Assembly: GCA_026874595.1 (NCBI GenBank)
Contig: CM049316.1
Location: forward strand, 58,473,676-58,537,675
Source of the DNA: Sipunculus nudus
Taxonomy: Eukaryota; Annelida; Sipuncula; Golfingiida; Sipunculidae
Length of the DNA: 64,000 nucleotides
Reading direction: 5' to 3'
Positions 10,917 to 22,017 of this stretch are shown piece after piece. Position 1 is the first letter of the stretch. Every line of letters starts with the position of its first letter. Below the pieces are notes generated by a model, which was not told where the DNA came from, made no database searches, and saw only the letters and a program-made list of their open reading frames with translations. The translations under genes were made by a program, and so were the position numbers.

Positions 10917-13900
10917 CAAACAATATACATATGAACATATATATATGCATATATTTTTATATATATATATATATATATATAAATTTATATACACACACAC
11001 ACAATTACTGATGACAGTTGATCCATGCTGTCAAATAGGGAAAATGCTAATCATGGGAAATTATTCGAGCCTGCTGTTATACAATACTGCACATACTGGC
11101 CATATACCGTTTTTTTTTTTTTTATTCATTGAGGCCATAAAATTCACCAAATGACACATTTTAACGTCACCTTTTTTTTGCAATGAGTCAACATGCACAA
11201 AATCCATGTAAAAATAAAACATGATATACAGAAACATAGTATGTCAAGATATTGTGCAACGTCAAATTTGGCAAATGAATGGGGGGGGGCAAACAAATGG
11301 GGGTTTATAAATAAATAAATAATTATATATTTACATATATATGTGTGTGTGTGAATACCCAGTCATGAACCAAAAGTAGAAAAAAATTAATTTCCTCTCT
11401 TCTACCCCCCCCCCCCCCCACTTCACCTGTTCCCCTGTTCCCTTATCATTTTGCCCCCCCCCCCCAAATACGGCCATTCACCCTAAAAGTCATCCACACC
11501 ACTCCCAGTGAAATGCCAACACAAATCTGGCACCAGAAAGTGTTGTTTACCCATTGAAATCAGCCCTAGAATTGTAATCCAGTCTTGTTATGGAAAGTTC
11601 ATAATATGACAGTTCATGTTTCTTACCTGTCAGGAATCCGCTTCCCAAAACCAAGTTTTTCTCATAAAAACAGCCTGGAAATAAAGAATATAGTACTTGA
11701 ATAAGCTGAAAAGACTCTGAACATCAGTTCAGGCACAATTTTGTGGCAGCGATCAGCCTGTATTATCACCCACATTGTAAAGACAGGTTTTTGTGAAGGA
11801 CACGTGGCTGTATTTATTTTCCCTATATAACATCTATAAAACACCTGAGGTTTGGGCCTCTTTTAAATAATTTTCAAAATAAATTCTGATATTAAACTTT
11901 TTTTTACCTGAGAATTTGTTGTTTCTTCAGTCAAACTAGACCAAGAAAAAGGGGGCTTGTGTATCTCCTTTTTTAACCATCCTGGCCCGAATGCAGTGAA
12001 GCCCAAAATACCCCACCAAGCAGTCCCAAACAAGCATTTGGACAACATCTCTTTGATTGGCCATAGATTTAAAAAAAAATGACCAATACTGTCAATTTTA
12101 TTGGAAATTATGCTTAACATACTTAAAAATCAAACAATGCGGTGTTTTTGATGCTCCAGCACATGATGGCTAGAGCCAACCAGAGAAAGCCAGACCATTT
12201 ACTACTCTCCTTCAGGTTCAGGGCTTGGTGACCCCAGGTCATGTAAACAAATAGGACCACGTGACCTTGTATGGGAAACCTATGACCCAATGAACCTGGA
12301 ATTATGTTGTTCAGGTATATTCACAAATGCGCAGCCATATATGCAGCACTGAACCTGGGAAAACAGACCGAATAAGTGAATGCAAACACTTGTTGGGGGG
12401 GAAACCAGTGACCCAATGAACCTAGGAATATGGGGTCATTAAGTGATGTGGTTGCGAAGTACTTCACATTAAGGACTGCAAGCGACCTACTGAACTGTTT
12501 TATTGATTTAACTTGTTAACTCCGACATGATAAGATACAGCTACCCGGCGAAATATCATCGTGGAGAAATCAGTTTATTGTTATCCAGTTGGCAAAAAGA
12601 AGGGGAGGGGGAGGGTCCTGTGACTGACGTCACTGAAGAGTTGGCACCTCTCATAGATAACCCGATAGGACAGTGCAAATAATACAACCTCATTTTTGTG
12701 GGGAAATGTTATTTCTTCCTGGAATAGTGTAAAATCTTAATAAATTAGGCAAATGTGTTGTTATATCGTAATATAATAAGATTTGCAATACGTTTGCTTT
12801 TTGCTCTCGTTTTTATCGCCATGGCTGAATTGAATGATCGCATAATTGTACTTATGATAGATTTCGCAGCACCCGCATGCCTTGGCTCGTAGCCACGTTT
12901 CGGACTTTGATTTATCTAATGCAGGCAGACAATTCTACCATTGTACAATATGGTTCAAACATCTGGCCATTTTGGGTTTGTCATAAATGTTTAAATATGG
13001 TCTTTTTACGTGTTTTAGGGCGGAGTACAAGGCACACCTGCTCACAAGCCCGTTGCAATACTGTTGTACTCGAATCAATAACGATAGACTAAAACAGTTA
13101 TTTCACAATTTTATCACAAATTAAAATACTAAATTACATGTAGTGTGTACGTACTTCTTTATGCCAGGCACAAGCCTAGCAGCAGCGTTCTGGCCACGTC
13201 GAGGTTTCTGGATGCAAGAACTATAGCCTCCGTGGCGGGTATTTTCGGATATCATTAATGTTCTTGAGTTGAAAAAACGGCCGGTCGACAAAAATGTTAT
13301 CAAATATGACACCCAAGTTCTTTGCCATATTCATATGATTTATTTAGTTTACCAAATCAAAATATGACTGGATCTGAGTTTTTAAGTTGCTGTTGAGTTC
13401 CAATGTACAAAATTTCAGTTTTATCATCATTTAGTTTAAGTTGTTATGACGCATTCAAATTTTAATTTCTTGTACACATATTTGTAGTTTTGTTAATGCT
13501 GATTCTTCTGACAGACTGAGTGGTTTGAACTGAGAAAAAGAACTTATTATTCTGAGATCAGAATGTGCAGCTAGGGAGAGCCTGAAGAACCATAATCATT
13601 TCCGACTATTTATATCCAATCTCTATAAAAATAACCAACATACTTATTGCTTGAGACCCGCGTGTTAACCTAAATGCGTGTTGATTGTGCATGACTCTCT
13701 TACTGTTTTAATAACAGCCAATCATTTGGTGACAAAACATTTTGTGCGGGTCTGCTCCGAATAATGTAGAACAGTTAGAAAGCCAGGAATCCAGACTCGT
13801 GCTTGTCTTTTCATGTACACAAAACACTGCTAAACAATATTTGCTGGTTTAGCGCACAGTAAGGACTGGAGAATGCAGGTGCACTTTAAGCCCATATATA

Positions 13901-16136
13901 TTAACATTAAATTTGTGATTTATCAGTATTTAAATATTTAATCACGTGTACTGATCAAATATAGCACAGAGTAATGATCATGAGATAAGACCGCCCTTCC
14001 GCCGAGGCCGGGACTACTTGTCTCAACTATCACACTTTAAAATCAAAAAGTGTTCCATTATCAGGAAACACCTTCATGCGTATACTCACAAATATTTTCT
14101 ATTCCGTAAAGTACTCACCACAAAAACACCCATGCCTTTGCCGTGTCTGATTATTTTGGCAAAGAATTTCTGCCCTCCCCCCCCCCCCCTTTATCCTGTT
14201 AAATTCCTACATAAAGAGTAGGCCTTTGTGTCGTGCTTTGTGTTAATATTTGCATTCGAGTGGATAACGGTCCAGAAAGACAGGTGGGAAAGATACCAGA
14301 TGACGTTTTCAGGGACTAAGATTTAATTTATAATCCACTCAGACTTGGGGAAACCACGTTTAACAACCAGGGTAATAAAACCTTCTAGTAAATCGGTCAA
14401 CAGAAGAGTATATATACTTAGGTGTCTTTAGTCCGACAGCTGATGTAAATATTTTAATGTTTTTTTAATGTCACAGCACATGAATTCTCAGTCACGTTTC
14501 CGGACTTGAAACTCGAGCTATGAAAACAGACATATATTTACATACTATAACACTACATCCGATACAATCTTCTCAGTTTACAACTTTAACAGAGTTAAAT
14601 CCCTAATAGCAGTAAAACATTCTCTTACGACCACCTAATTTATCAACATCATGTTGTCGGTCGTAATTTCGAGGTTTTTGGTTCTTAAGATAGCCCCCGC
14701 ACCCCTGTCACAGAGGAGTGTGACTTAGTTGTTGTATTGTATGTTTAAGTTAGGAGTATAACCAGATAATTGTTTTTGTAATTCATTGTACATTAATATG
14801 GAGTATCATGCTTAGATGTTAGCGTGAGAACTTTGGTTAGAGAACAAAGATGTCTCATTTGATGTTAATTTCAGTACAGTTTAATTCTGTGGGAACCGAT
14901 TCATATCTAGACTGTTCCTATAGCAACGTTGTTTAATGTAGAAATCAAATCAGCGCACCTGCTAATTTTGCTTTTTCTCAGGGTTTAAACTCTGTCCATC
15001 TTAATATGCATTTGATTATTGACGGTCGGCATTATAGAGTGTACTGATTGGCCAGAAGACGATCGGGGCTTATAAAGGTAAAAAAAGGTAAAGTTGGGGG
15101 TTTATAGTCTGATATCACCGACGATGTCAGTCTCATCCGACTTTACACTTTGCCTTCCTGGTCTTTCGGGACTTTTCATTCTTGTAGGGTTTTTCGGCTC
15201 CCTGGGGAGCATACAACCCAAGCTGCCATATCAGGCGCTAGAGGGTTATTCGTTCTACATATATATATATATGTGTGTGTGTGTATAAATGAGTTGGGTT
15301 TAAATGCAATTTGGCGCATAAATGCAATGCTACAAATTAAGCAAATGCAAATGCAAATGGGATCAAAATTTTTCATTTCTTTCTTTTTTTGCATTTCGGC
15401 TCTTTTTGGTAACAAAACATACAAAATCGAGTCGGCTTTTCTAAAATGTTATTGATATAGTGAATTTTTATAAAAAGACTTATCAAAGAGTAACATACGC
15501 TTTTGTTTATTTCTGCCTTGAATATGTATCAATAGCAGGGTCTGGTTCTGTTACAGGCCTTCTGTCACTATTATTATTACTATTACTATTACTTATTTAT
15601 CAATCTATTACTGTTACAACATTTCTTCATCTATTCTATAACTATTACTTTTACTATTACTTGGCTTCTATTACTATAATTATAACTTTACTATCAAATA
15701 GTTGGTTGAGCATATGCTGACCTTGCCCTCTACATTACAATACCCGCTGTAGGTGAAATTTTAAAGTGTTCGTATATTTAAATTGCATCTACTATTTATT
15801 AAAATTGAAATTAGATATCCTGAAATCCTTTATTAATGAGGGTTCATTCGAAATTAATTATTCACCATTCTTTATTTCCAGTATACGATCATTATGAGTA
15901 CAACATAAACCCAAATTCGGTAGGTTCATATTCACCGAAGTTTAAGACAGTATCTTTACATTTAATTGCACGTTTCACACAATGTTCAACAGAAATTATA
16001 TAAAAAAATTCAGTTTTAAAAGGATTGAGTAAGGTTTGAATAATCCTGAACCACAAAAACAAATATTACAGTAATGTTTGGTGCAATTAAGCATAATTAA
16101 ATACAAAGAGTTCCAGTAATATAAATCCAGTCATAT

Positions 16137-16172
<36 letters not shown>

Positions 16173-17892
16173 GTGTGTGTATGTTAAATATATATGCGTA
16201 TTTTTTTAATTATAGAAAATACAATGCGCACGTTGTGAATCTTGCTTGTTGGATTCAAATTCAACCAAATCATGTTCAGCAAATCACAGAAATGGTGTGA
16301 ATTTCCTATCCACCACCAATTCATATCATCTTGTTAGATTAGTTCATCTTAGTTTATCTTGAGTAGGTGTTTATTACAATTGATAAACATTACATATTCA
16401 AACTCACCCTTCAGGATTTGTTTAAGCCATAGTAGTTAGACTGCAATACTGGTGAGTACAATTAGGGCTTCATTCACTGTCTGTGGCACCACTAATTAAC
16501 TCATCAGAGGTTATGGCTAACAGGTATCTAGCCGTGAAGCTCTCAAAATTCACCAATACCACAGCAGTACTATCTAGCCTCACCTGACATTACCTTGCCC
16601 CACAACTTAAACTGACCAGACACTGCTGCAGTGTAAACTGGCCAAGCCTATAATAGTTAATGAATCTACAAGTAAGCTAAGGGTTTATTTAATTGTTTAT
16701 CACCACAAGCCCGTGGCTAAAATTGCCCACTGGACCATGACAGCATCTACCATGAAGTAATCACACTGCAACTGAGTTTCCTGTGTTTCGACTTATAAGA
16801 TTTTAAAACAACCACTCCATCCCTAACATATTTTATCCAAGGCTTGTAATAGTAAAGGTAATAGCTATTTTTCTATTACTTGGGGTTCTATTCCTATCCT
16901 ATTACTTTCCTACAAGGGTGTATTGAGTCAAGATTTTTGACAATTATGCACCAATATATTATGCCTACAGGGATGTCTGAATTTACCTAACAGCATCATT
17001 TACTATTTACATCAGGTGCCCATTATATCTGGTGGACATCAGCATCTCAAATCTATTATTGTCTCTAAATTTTTAAAGTAGTAATATCAGCATCAGCAAA
17101 AAAATATCTAATAGACTGCTGAAAAATAATGCATCACCACATTACACCAACAGGAATGATCGACACATCAATTGCAGTGATTATGTGCCCTGCATGATTG
17201 CTAGCCTTGGGCATATAACATGACCGGTACAAACTACTCAAGTCATTTGTAGTCACCACAGAACTGCTCAAATATTTGTCAGGGGAACTGTTAAACCTTT
17301 ATTATTTATACAAGAGCGCATTTTATGAATTGCATTTGCATTTGAAAATCAACTGTTTCATACTTTGCATTTAAATGCAAATGCAAATGCGACAAACCCA
17401 ACTCTGAATTATACATTGATTTTATTTGATTTTACAGATGTTACTCTACACTACCTTTGTGTATTACTCGGGACTGTGCGAAAATATTTTTTTTTTCAAT
17501 CCGAGAGCCCTTTAACCCATTTTGGATATTTACAGAATAAAAAAAATGGTTCCTCTATGAAAGTTTCCCGCGGCCAATATGATGGCATAGAATATATTTT
17601 ACTAGGAGGTCCGTGTATACCAGATAGTTGTTGCGAATAACTGTACAAAGTATGAACAATCTTTCTCTTTTACTTTCAGAAAATGAAGGGTACATACGAG
17701 GATTTTACGTTTATCTACCGTGGGTGTGGCCACATTATACCCGAGGGACCTTGTGTAAATGAAACATTCAGTCACGGAGGCCGGACCAGTCACATGACAT
17801 GCTGCAACGGCTTGATGTGCAACGGTTGCGCCGCCCTGGTGGCAACAAAAATTACTGCCATGTTTATCGCAATGTCCTTGTTTATAACTTAA
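4089..17892 (+). CDS. Ly6/uPAR-like (three-finger) GPI-anchored protein, gene A, three exons
   Basis: Joining 4089-4134, 8662-8801 and 17680-17892 gives 399 nt, a 132-residue protein. Residues 1-16 (MSSSMVFLGLLACVTG) look like a signal peptide. The mature part carries ten cysteines at 21, 24, 43, 57, 61, 78, 87, 103, 104 and 109, ending in CCNGLMCN, the signature of the LU/Ly6 fold; an eleventh cysteine is at 112. N89-E-T is a potential N-glycosylation site. Residues 113-132 form a hydrophobic tail fitting a GPI-attachment signal. Intron 1 is phase 1 and intron 2 phase 0, all with GT-AG ends. Family members are extracellular ligands, receptors or channel modulators, including the Drosophila quiver/sleepless group, but the partner of this one cannot be inferred. 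A second copy lies 36 kb downstream. Confidence 0.88.
5224..5540 (+). mobile_element. tRNA-derived SINE candidate in Ly6 A intron 1
   Basis: The head resembles a tRNA gene: 'GTGGTCAGCGGGTAGAGCA' matches an A-box region, and 'GAATTCGAAACCCGG' about 35 nt later matches a B box (GGTTCGANNCC). The following about 250 nt would be the SINE body; no clear poly-A tail or target duplication was found, so the right edge is a guess. No stable cloverleaf is obvious, arguing against a functional tRNA gene. Confidence 0.45.
5854..6161. mobile_element. PIF/Harbinger-type MITE (308 bp)
   Basis: The ends form an imperfect inverted repeat of about 35 bp, sharing GGTATGGTT(C/A)TCAGGCAC, and both begin with GGCCA. 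The element is flanked by TTA on each side (5851-5853 and 6162-6164), the 3-bp TWA target duplication typical of PIF/Harbinger. The interior has two CCGCCCGC patches and no coding capacity, so it is a non-autonomous deletion derivative. It lies in intron 1 of Ly6 gene A. Confidence 0.75.
6928..7340. repeat. GTGCAC-rich inverted repeat region
   Basis: 'AGGTGCACAGATGCACC' and related GGTGCAC words at 6928-7000 recur in roughly inverted form at 7298-7340 (GTGCACCCAG ... GTGCACAGGTGCACC). These may be the degraded ends of a MITE about 410 bp long. No target duplication was identified. Confidence 0.35.
7420..7478. repeat. (TA)n(CA)n compound microsatellite
   Basis: About 24 TA dinucleotides followed by a short CA run in intron 1 of Ly6 gene A. 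The apparent open frame across it is a by-product of the repeat. Confidence 0.9.
7925..8250. repeat. Dispersed repeat, copy 1 of 3
   Basis: Shares 'TCTAATGAATGCAAGC', 'TTCATTC(A/G)T(A/G)CATAAGTGAC' and neighbouring words with 43505-43745 and 62110-62280. It lies upstream of exon 2 in Ly6 A but downstream of exon 2 in Ly6 B. That position difference shows it moves independently and is not part of the gene duplication. No termini were resolved. Confidence 0.55.
8662..8801 (+). CDS. Ly6 gene A exon 2 (first half of LU domain)
   Basis: 140 nt between acceptor 'TTTTAACTTTCAG' and donor 'GTGAGTAAC'. It encodes residues 16-62, starting with CYVC, the first cysteine pair of the Ly6 fold, and ending TKDCY. 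Against gene B there are six amino-acid differences in 46 codons and seven purely synonymous codon differences. Confidence 0.88.
9706..10177. repeat. 472-bp terminal direct repeat, left copy
   Basis: Same sequence as 11797-12268 at a constant offset of 2091 bp. It holds an 85-codon open frame on the minus strand (10029-9772) of unknown meaning and a CACGTG E-box near each end. Confidence 0.85.
10178..11796. other. Internal region of the 472-bp-repeat element
   Basis: 1619 bp of AT-rich sequence with (TA)n tracts at 10881-10914 and 10959-10980 and homopolymer C runs near 11406-11465. A 67-codon minus-strand open frame at 10726-10523 is not recognisable. No reverse transcriptase, integrase or transposase motif was seen. 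Confidence 0.6.
11797..12268. repeat. 472-bp terminal direct repeat, right copy
   Basis: Matches the left copy base for base as far as I compared. Such identity suggests a recent insertion or recent gene conversion between the two repeats. Confidence 0.85.
12269..12441. repeat. Short tandem duplication, target of the 472-bp-repeat element
   Basis: The unit 'GCGCAG(T/C)CATATATGCAG ... AACAGACCGAATAAGTGAA ... GACCCAATGAACCT' occurs twice: once split by the insertion (9641-9705 plus 12269-12330) and once intact (12331-12440). Period about 127 bp. Confidence 0.65.
12470..13040. repeat. Segmental duplication block in Ly6 A intron 2
   Basis: Aligns with 43900-43960 plus 45580-46010 of the gene B locus. 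Shared strings include 'GTGACTGACGTCACTG', 'GTTATATCGTAATAT' and 'CAAACATCTGGCCA'. The gene B copy is split by about 1.6 kb that includes the TATCGTG array. Confidence 0.75.
13095..13475 (-). pseudogene. LINE reverse-transcriptase fragment
   Basis: Reading the minus strand, 13475-13380 gives 'NNLKLNDDKTEILYIGT', about 13330-13300 gives 'KNLGVIFDN', and 13210-13150 gives 'QNAAARLVPGIKKY'. These are, in order, the palm/thumb phrases typical of CR1/L2-like LINE reverse transcriptases (LNDDKTE, LGV.FD, QN.AARLV). The stretch between is internally shortened and has frame breaks, so it is a dead, 5'-truncated fragment. It is missing at the matching place in the gene B locus. Confidence 0.7.
14330..14690. 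repeat. Segmental duplication block
   Basis: Aligns with 48315-48720: 'AACCACG(T/G)TTAACAACCA', 'CACGTTTCCGGAC', 'CATATATTTACATACT' and 'ACGACCACCT' occur in the same order. It carries ACGACCACC-type repeat words that also appear near 18290 and 53160. Confidence 0.65.
15291..17404. mobile_element. 2.1-kb insertion with 11-bp inverted ends, absent from duplicate locus
   Basis: The ends are GAGTTGGGTTT (15291-15301) and its reverse complement (17394-17404). Just inside each end are ATGCAAATGCAAAT runs in opposite orientation, near 15338-15358 and 17373-17390. The duplicate locus passes from a (GT)n tract straight to the sequence seen after 17405 (about 49240-49320), which suggests this block was inserted in Ly6 A intron 2 only. 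The interior holds (TTACTA)-rich sequence near 15560-15680 and no recognised gene. No target duplication is clear, so the transposon class is unknown. Confidence 0.55.
17680..17892 (+). CDS. Ly6 gene A exon 3 (second half of LU domain, GPI signal)
   Basis: The acceptor 'CTCTTTTACTTTCAG' is followed by 70 codons and TAA. It carries GCG, GPC and CCNGLMCN cysteines and the hydrophobic tail. Against gene B nine codons differ non-synonymously and three synonymously, a more protein-altering pattern than exon 2. The stop codon here reads AAA in gene B. Confidence 0.9.
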   Translation, partial: KMKGTYEDFTFIYRGCGHIIPEGPCVNETFSHGGRTSHMTCCNGLMCNGCAALVATKITAMFIAMSLFIT

Positions 17893-18784
17893 GGCGATCT
17901 CTTTTCATATAAATACTTGTATACCATTGATCATTCAACCATTGCATAGATTCATCATATTTTTCACTCAGTGTATTCAAGTTAATAATCTCTTTCAAGT
18001 TGACGAGACGCTTCTTTTCGTTTGTTTTTTTTTTCTGAGTCTGATATTTTTTAATATGTTCTCTAGCTTATTTATATATTTTCGTGCGAATGGGGTATAT
18101 ACGTGGGTTGATTTGTGTATGCGTGTGTGTGCGTGTGTGCCTGTTTTATAATTGAAAGATAAACCCAATTAGGGTTTACTTCATTAGGGATGGTCACAAA
18201 TTAGTCACATTACTAGTTATTATGTATAAACAAATTTAAGAATATGTACACAGTACATTTTAAGATCAGAAATACAGAAAAACCACGTCTAATGACCACC
18301 CAAGTTGAACGACCACTAGATTTTACAGGTTTAATTGGTGTTACTTGACCAGATGTAGAGGCAAGTGTTATAAAATTGAGAGTAAACATTATGCTGAAGT
18401 GTGCACAGTATTTGAGTATAAATTTTGTGACTGATGATGCTAACCTTGATTGACGAGCTATATTAAAGAAAATCAACAGCTCAACAATTTATTTATCAGT
18501 TCTTTTATTTAAAAGATACATACATATACATGTATATATATACATATACATATTATGTAAAGAAATACTGCCACACTTTTTCAGCTTTCAAGAATATATT
18601 AGCAAATATAAAATATTGAGAAAATATAGCAAAACAAACTGCTAATATTTCAGTCTATTTTAATAAACTGAAAACCATGAAGCGAGATGTTATAGTTAGT
18701 ATACTATTTTCCAATTAGGTAAACTGTGCATTGAAGAATGATAGGCCTGTATTGTATTTTTTACTCCTAGATCGAGAGCACAAA

Positions 18785-18785
<1 letters not shown>

Positions 18786-18852
<67 letters not shown>
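18786..18852. repeat. (TA)n microsatellite
   Basis: About 33 perfect TA units. A shorter (TA)n sits at the equivalent place downstream of gene B (53374-53421), so this is a length-variable orthologous microsatellite within the duplicated segment. Confidence 0.92.
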
Positions 18853-18854
<2 letters not shown>

Positions 18855-19143
18855 AGGGTTTTTACTTATATATGTTAGTAAATGTAGGATGTCTTAATAT
18901 GTTGTTTTTCGTCCTGAGTATGTACTGGTCGTTTATATGTTATCCTTCGTATGACTGAATGAAATGTTTGTTTTTTTTATAATAAAAAAAATGCCTGAAT
19001 GTCGGAAAATTGACGTGCTGTTTTTTCTAAAAGCCTTTCAAAAGCTGCCAAGGGACCCATGCAACCTTTATCGAGCTTTGGGATAAATCCGCGATTGTGT
19101 TTTTAAATATTTCTTATACTATTTTAACATGTATTTTACTATG

Positions 19144-19338
19144 TGGGGGAGGGGGGTAATTGTCCGGGGGGTGTAATTGTTTCATGGAGTAGACCGGGGG
19201 CTTATTATCGGGGGGGGGGGGGGGTAATTGTCCGGGGAATAGTTGACTGGGAATTGTTCGGGGGGGCGTTGTCCTGGGATCAGTTGTATCTTATTATTGT
19301 CCGGGGGGGGGGGGGGGAGTTGTCCGTAGGTAGTTGTC
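19144..19338. repeat. G-rich 'TAATTGTCCGGGGG' minisatellite
   Basis: Phrases such as AATTGTCCGGGG recur at irregular 20-35 bp intervals, separated by runs of 6-16 G. The same array occurs at 53690-53822, in the equivalent place downstream of gene B. The G runs could form quadruplexes on the + strand. Confidence 0.75.
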
Positions 19339-19989
19339 CTAGAGCCTACTTACATGTAAGTGGGTAGTTTTAGTCTCATTGAAAAGGTACAGTATATTGT
19401 CAGCTTAAATATCCCATGCATGCAGCGCTGTAACTTAAGGAGGAGGTGGACAGAGTTTTTAACTGTACATGCAAGTAATACGTTTCATAAAATAATTATT
19501 TCACATTTACTGTTCCGTTGCCGTCAGGTATTGAACATGCAGATATGTGAGCGCATCATAATTCATAAATCACAAAAGAAGTTATTGTCATCTCCCTTTA
19601 AAGTGCTACCGTTGAAACTTCAAGCTTTAAGTTTTAACAGGGACAAAAAGGCCTTGACAACATTATGAAAATGTTGCCCTTTTTATAAATACGTGTCCTG
19701 ATCTGAACAAGAACATAACAGTAACTAACTGTAAAGCCACAAAAAAAACTATTTTTAAGGACATGGACAACCCAAAAATGTCGTGCGAGAGCGCCTTTTG
19801 TTTATTTTTTTTATTTTCATTTGAGTCAAAATACCTGGAATGTTTCAAGCTTGTCATGGAAAATACAAAAATTCGCTTCAAATTCTGAAATGGTGCTTAT
19901 TAGAAACACAAAAATTACTCCGTTTTCCATGCTTTTAGGAGACAAGACCAAATATAAGCAATATTTCTTAGGGTCTGGTCCTCATTTGC

Positions 19990-20057
19990 AAATAATAATA
20001 ATAATAATTATTATCATCATTATAATTATTATTATTATTTATTAATATTATTATTTT
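19990..20057. repeat. Imperfect (TAA)n/(TTA)n palindromic microsatellite
   Basis: A run of AAT units turns into TTA units, so the tract is roughly self-complementary. Confidence 0.8.
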
Positions 20058-20379
20058 GAATACAATATAATAATAATAACTTTATCCATGAAAATTGGGA
20101 GCGGCGTATCTATAGCACAACTGATTTTTTGTGGCCTAAATTACCGTTAGTAGTTTATTTGTACTTTAAAGACTGTTACGGAGTCATGTTTCTCGGCTGT
20201 AACGTTATTTAACTTTCACTTAATATTGGTGATACGCACTTGTGAATGTTCACTTTTTTCTACGATACTTTGCCTTCAGATTTGCCGAAGCATAATTCAG
20301 TTGAGCTGCCGGTAATCTAATCAATGAACGTTTATTATCAATGGAGGTTGGACAAAAATGTTAAATTTGGGATGCTCAT

Positions 20380-20820
20380 ACATTTTGAGGTATTTCTGAT
20401 GTCAGGATAGTTACAGATCATGCATGAAGGCAAGGTCATAGTCAAACTTGGAAGATAAAAGCAACAATTGTCATGATATGGTTTTTTTTTTTGGCAAAAA
20501 CGTAACATAAAAACACATTGAAAGGGTCATTTCCCTCTAACTTCAGATAACTCATTCTTTTGGTGAAAGATCTTAGGCAAGGAAAGGTTCATATCACGCA
20601 TTAAGGTCAAGGTCAGGTTTGAAAAACGCCAGTACTGTCCATGATATGGCTTGTTTTTGCAACAAAGTAAAAATTAAAGATGTCACTTCTCGCTATAACA
20701 TCAGAATGCTTATTGATTCTGAGGTCAGGAAAGGTACATAAAATGCATCAAGGTCAAGGCCAATGCCAAACTTGATAGGAAAATGGCCATCCCCATGATT
20801 TGGTTAACATGGCACCAATC
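20380..20820. repeat. Three-copy tandem repeat of about 150-180 bp
   Basis: Copies share '(A)GGAAAGGT(T/A)CAT', 'GCAT(T/C)AAGGTCAAGGTCA', 'AACTTG' and 'CATGAT(A/T)TGG', beginning near 20404, 20580 and 20727. No coding content. Confidence 0.6.
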
Positions 20821-21445
20821 ATTGAAACTTAAACTTACCTGTAGTATCAGCATGGTGTCTGTGTAACATAAATGCATCTGCAACCTCTGAAACAACGTGT
20901 TGGCTATTTAGTAGCAGAAATAAAGGTTATGTACGCTGTCGTGCAGATCTTGCATTCAGCATTTCCTTCTGCATGTTCATCAGAAATGTTTATCACACTA
21001 TCTCTTCAGCAAAGAATATCACTGATCCCAATAAGAATCTACCATTGACAACGCCTCTAGTTTTAACCCTGTGAAGAATACATCAGGGGTAAGAAATCAG
21101 ATGGATTCCCAATGTCCTTATCAGCAGCATATCCTGACATATGTCAATAAGATCCCTCTCCTTGATCTCCTAGCAAAGGTCATCAGGTTCAAGCATTGTG
21201 TGACAATGAACTTTTCCTGGCTTCCAACTAGGACCACATGAATCTCCATCCTAAATTTTGATGGAAACAATTTGAATGTTTATATGTCCCTTTCCTGCAA
21301 AAACATGCTATATCATGGCGATTGTTGTTATTTCTCATCCAAGTTTGCCCTTGAACTTATTGCTCGATAGGTACCATTAATGACCTAATAGTCTCAACAA
21401 ATGAATGAGCATCCTCAGCATTCTAAAGTCAAGTAGAAATAACAC

Positions 21446-21943
21446 TTAAAGGGACATAATCAGGAGCTTAATTGTGGCTATTCTTTCACACTATCAGTAC
21501 AGTTTTGCCTTTATACAAATGTTTCCCACCAAAACCATCCCAGCACACGGTTTCATTTCCTCGCACACGGCTGTTTAACACCATTTTATCGCTCTGCGTG
21601 TCGGTAAACACAGTCTGTTTACCATAACAAGGCCGCGTGACCGGAGTCTGATTAAGAGGGGCAACACGCTGTGTTTCTGTCAGCAGAAACATTGATTACA
21701 TTTTTGGCTATTTCAGACAGGGCATCGCCTGATTGATACGTGTTTAGGCTCTGCGATGCGCTGGGCCCCACGCGCTGTGTTGATACCCTTCATCGCGCCC
21801 GGTCCACTGTTTTTAACATTCGTTTACAGGATAAAGCAAACGGATTCAGGGTAAAATGTTGGGAGGTACATATTTATTTTAAAGGGAAGAAGCTATTTTT
21901 CATGTTAACTCAACATGCTTTATAGGTGATTGGGCCCCTTTAA
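21446..21943. mobile_element. TTAA-flanked MITE, copy 1
   Basis: Bounded by TTAA at both ends, with imperfect inverted termini TTAAAGGGACATAATCA and TGATTGGGCCCCTTTAA. It is the same family as 24601-25105, and part of it recurs inverted at 60605-60905. TTAA target choice points to a piggyBac or Kolobok-type parent transposase, not present here. The short open frame near the right end is part of the MITE. Confidence 0.75.
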
Positions 21944-22017
21944 AATATGTGTCCATAACACGTTTGAAAAAAGTACAATACCAATACGAGTGTTGCCTTT
22001 CCATTTTCTTCCAAATT

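Larger units (their letters stand above)
9706..12268. mobile_element. 2.56-kb insertion bounded by identical 472-bp direct repeats
   Basis: Terminal direct repeats 9706-10177 and 11797-12268 read the same throughout by eye and enclose 1619 bp. Removing the whole block joins flanks that align with the uninterrupted paralogous unit at 12331-12440 ('GACCGAATAAGTGAA...CTTGT' then 'GGGAAACC...TGACCCAATGAACCT'), so the block is an insertion. Each 472-bp repeat has short inverted ends, AGG(A/T)CACGTGG. The LTR-like plan would fit a non-autonomous LTR or other terminal-repeat element, but TG...CA ends, a primer-binding site and a clear target duplication (at most GT) are missing. It lies in intron 2 of Ly6 A and has no recognisable protein. 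Confidence 0.7.

Noticed and set aside
15460-15720. 86-codon open frame with Leu/Ile-rich stretches as a membrane protein
   Set aside because: The hydrophobic run comes from (TTACTA)n sequence inside the 15.3-17.4 kb insertion.
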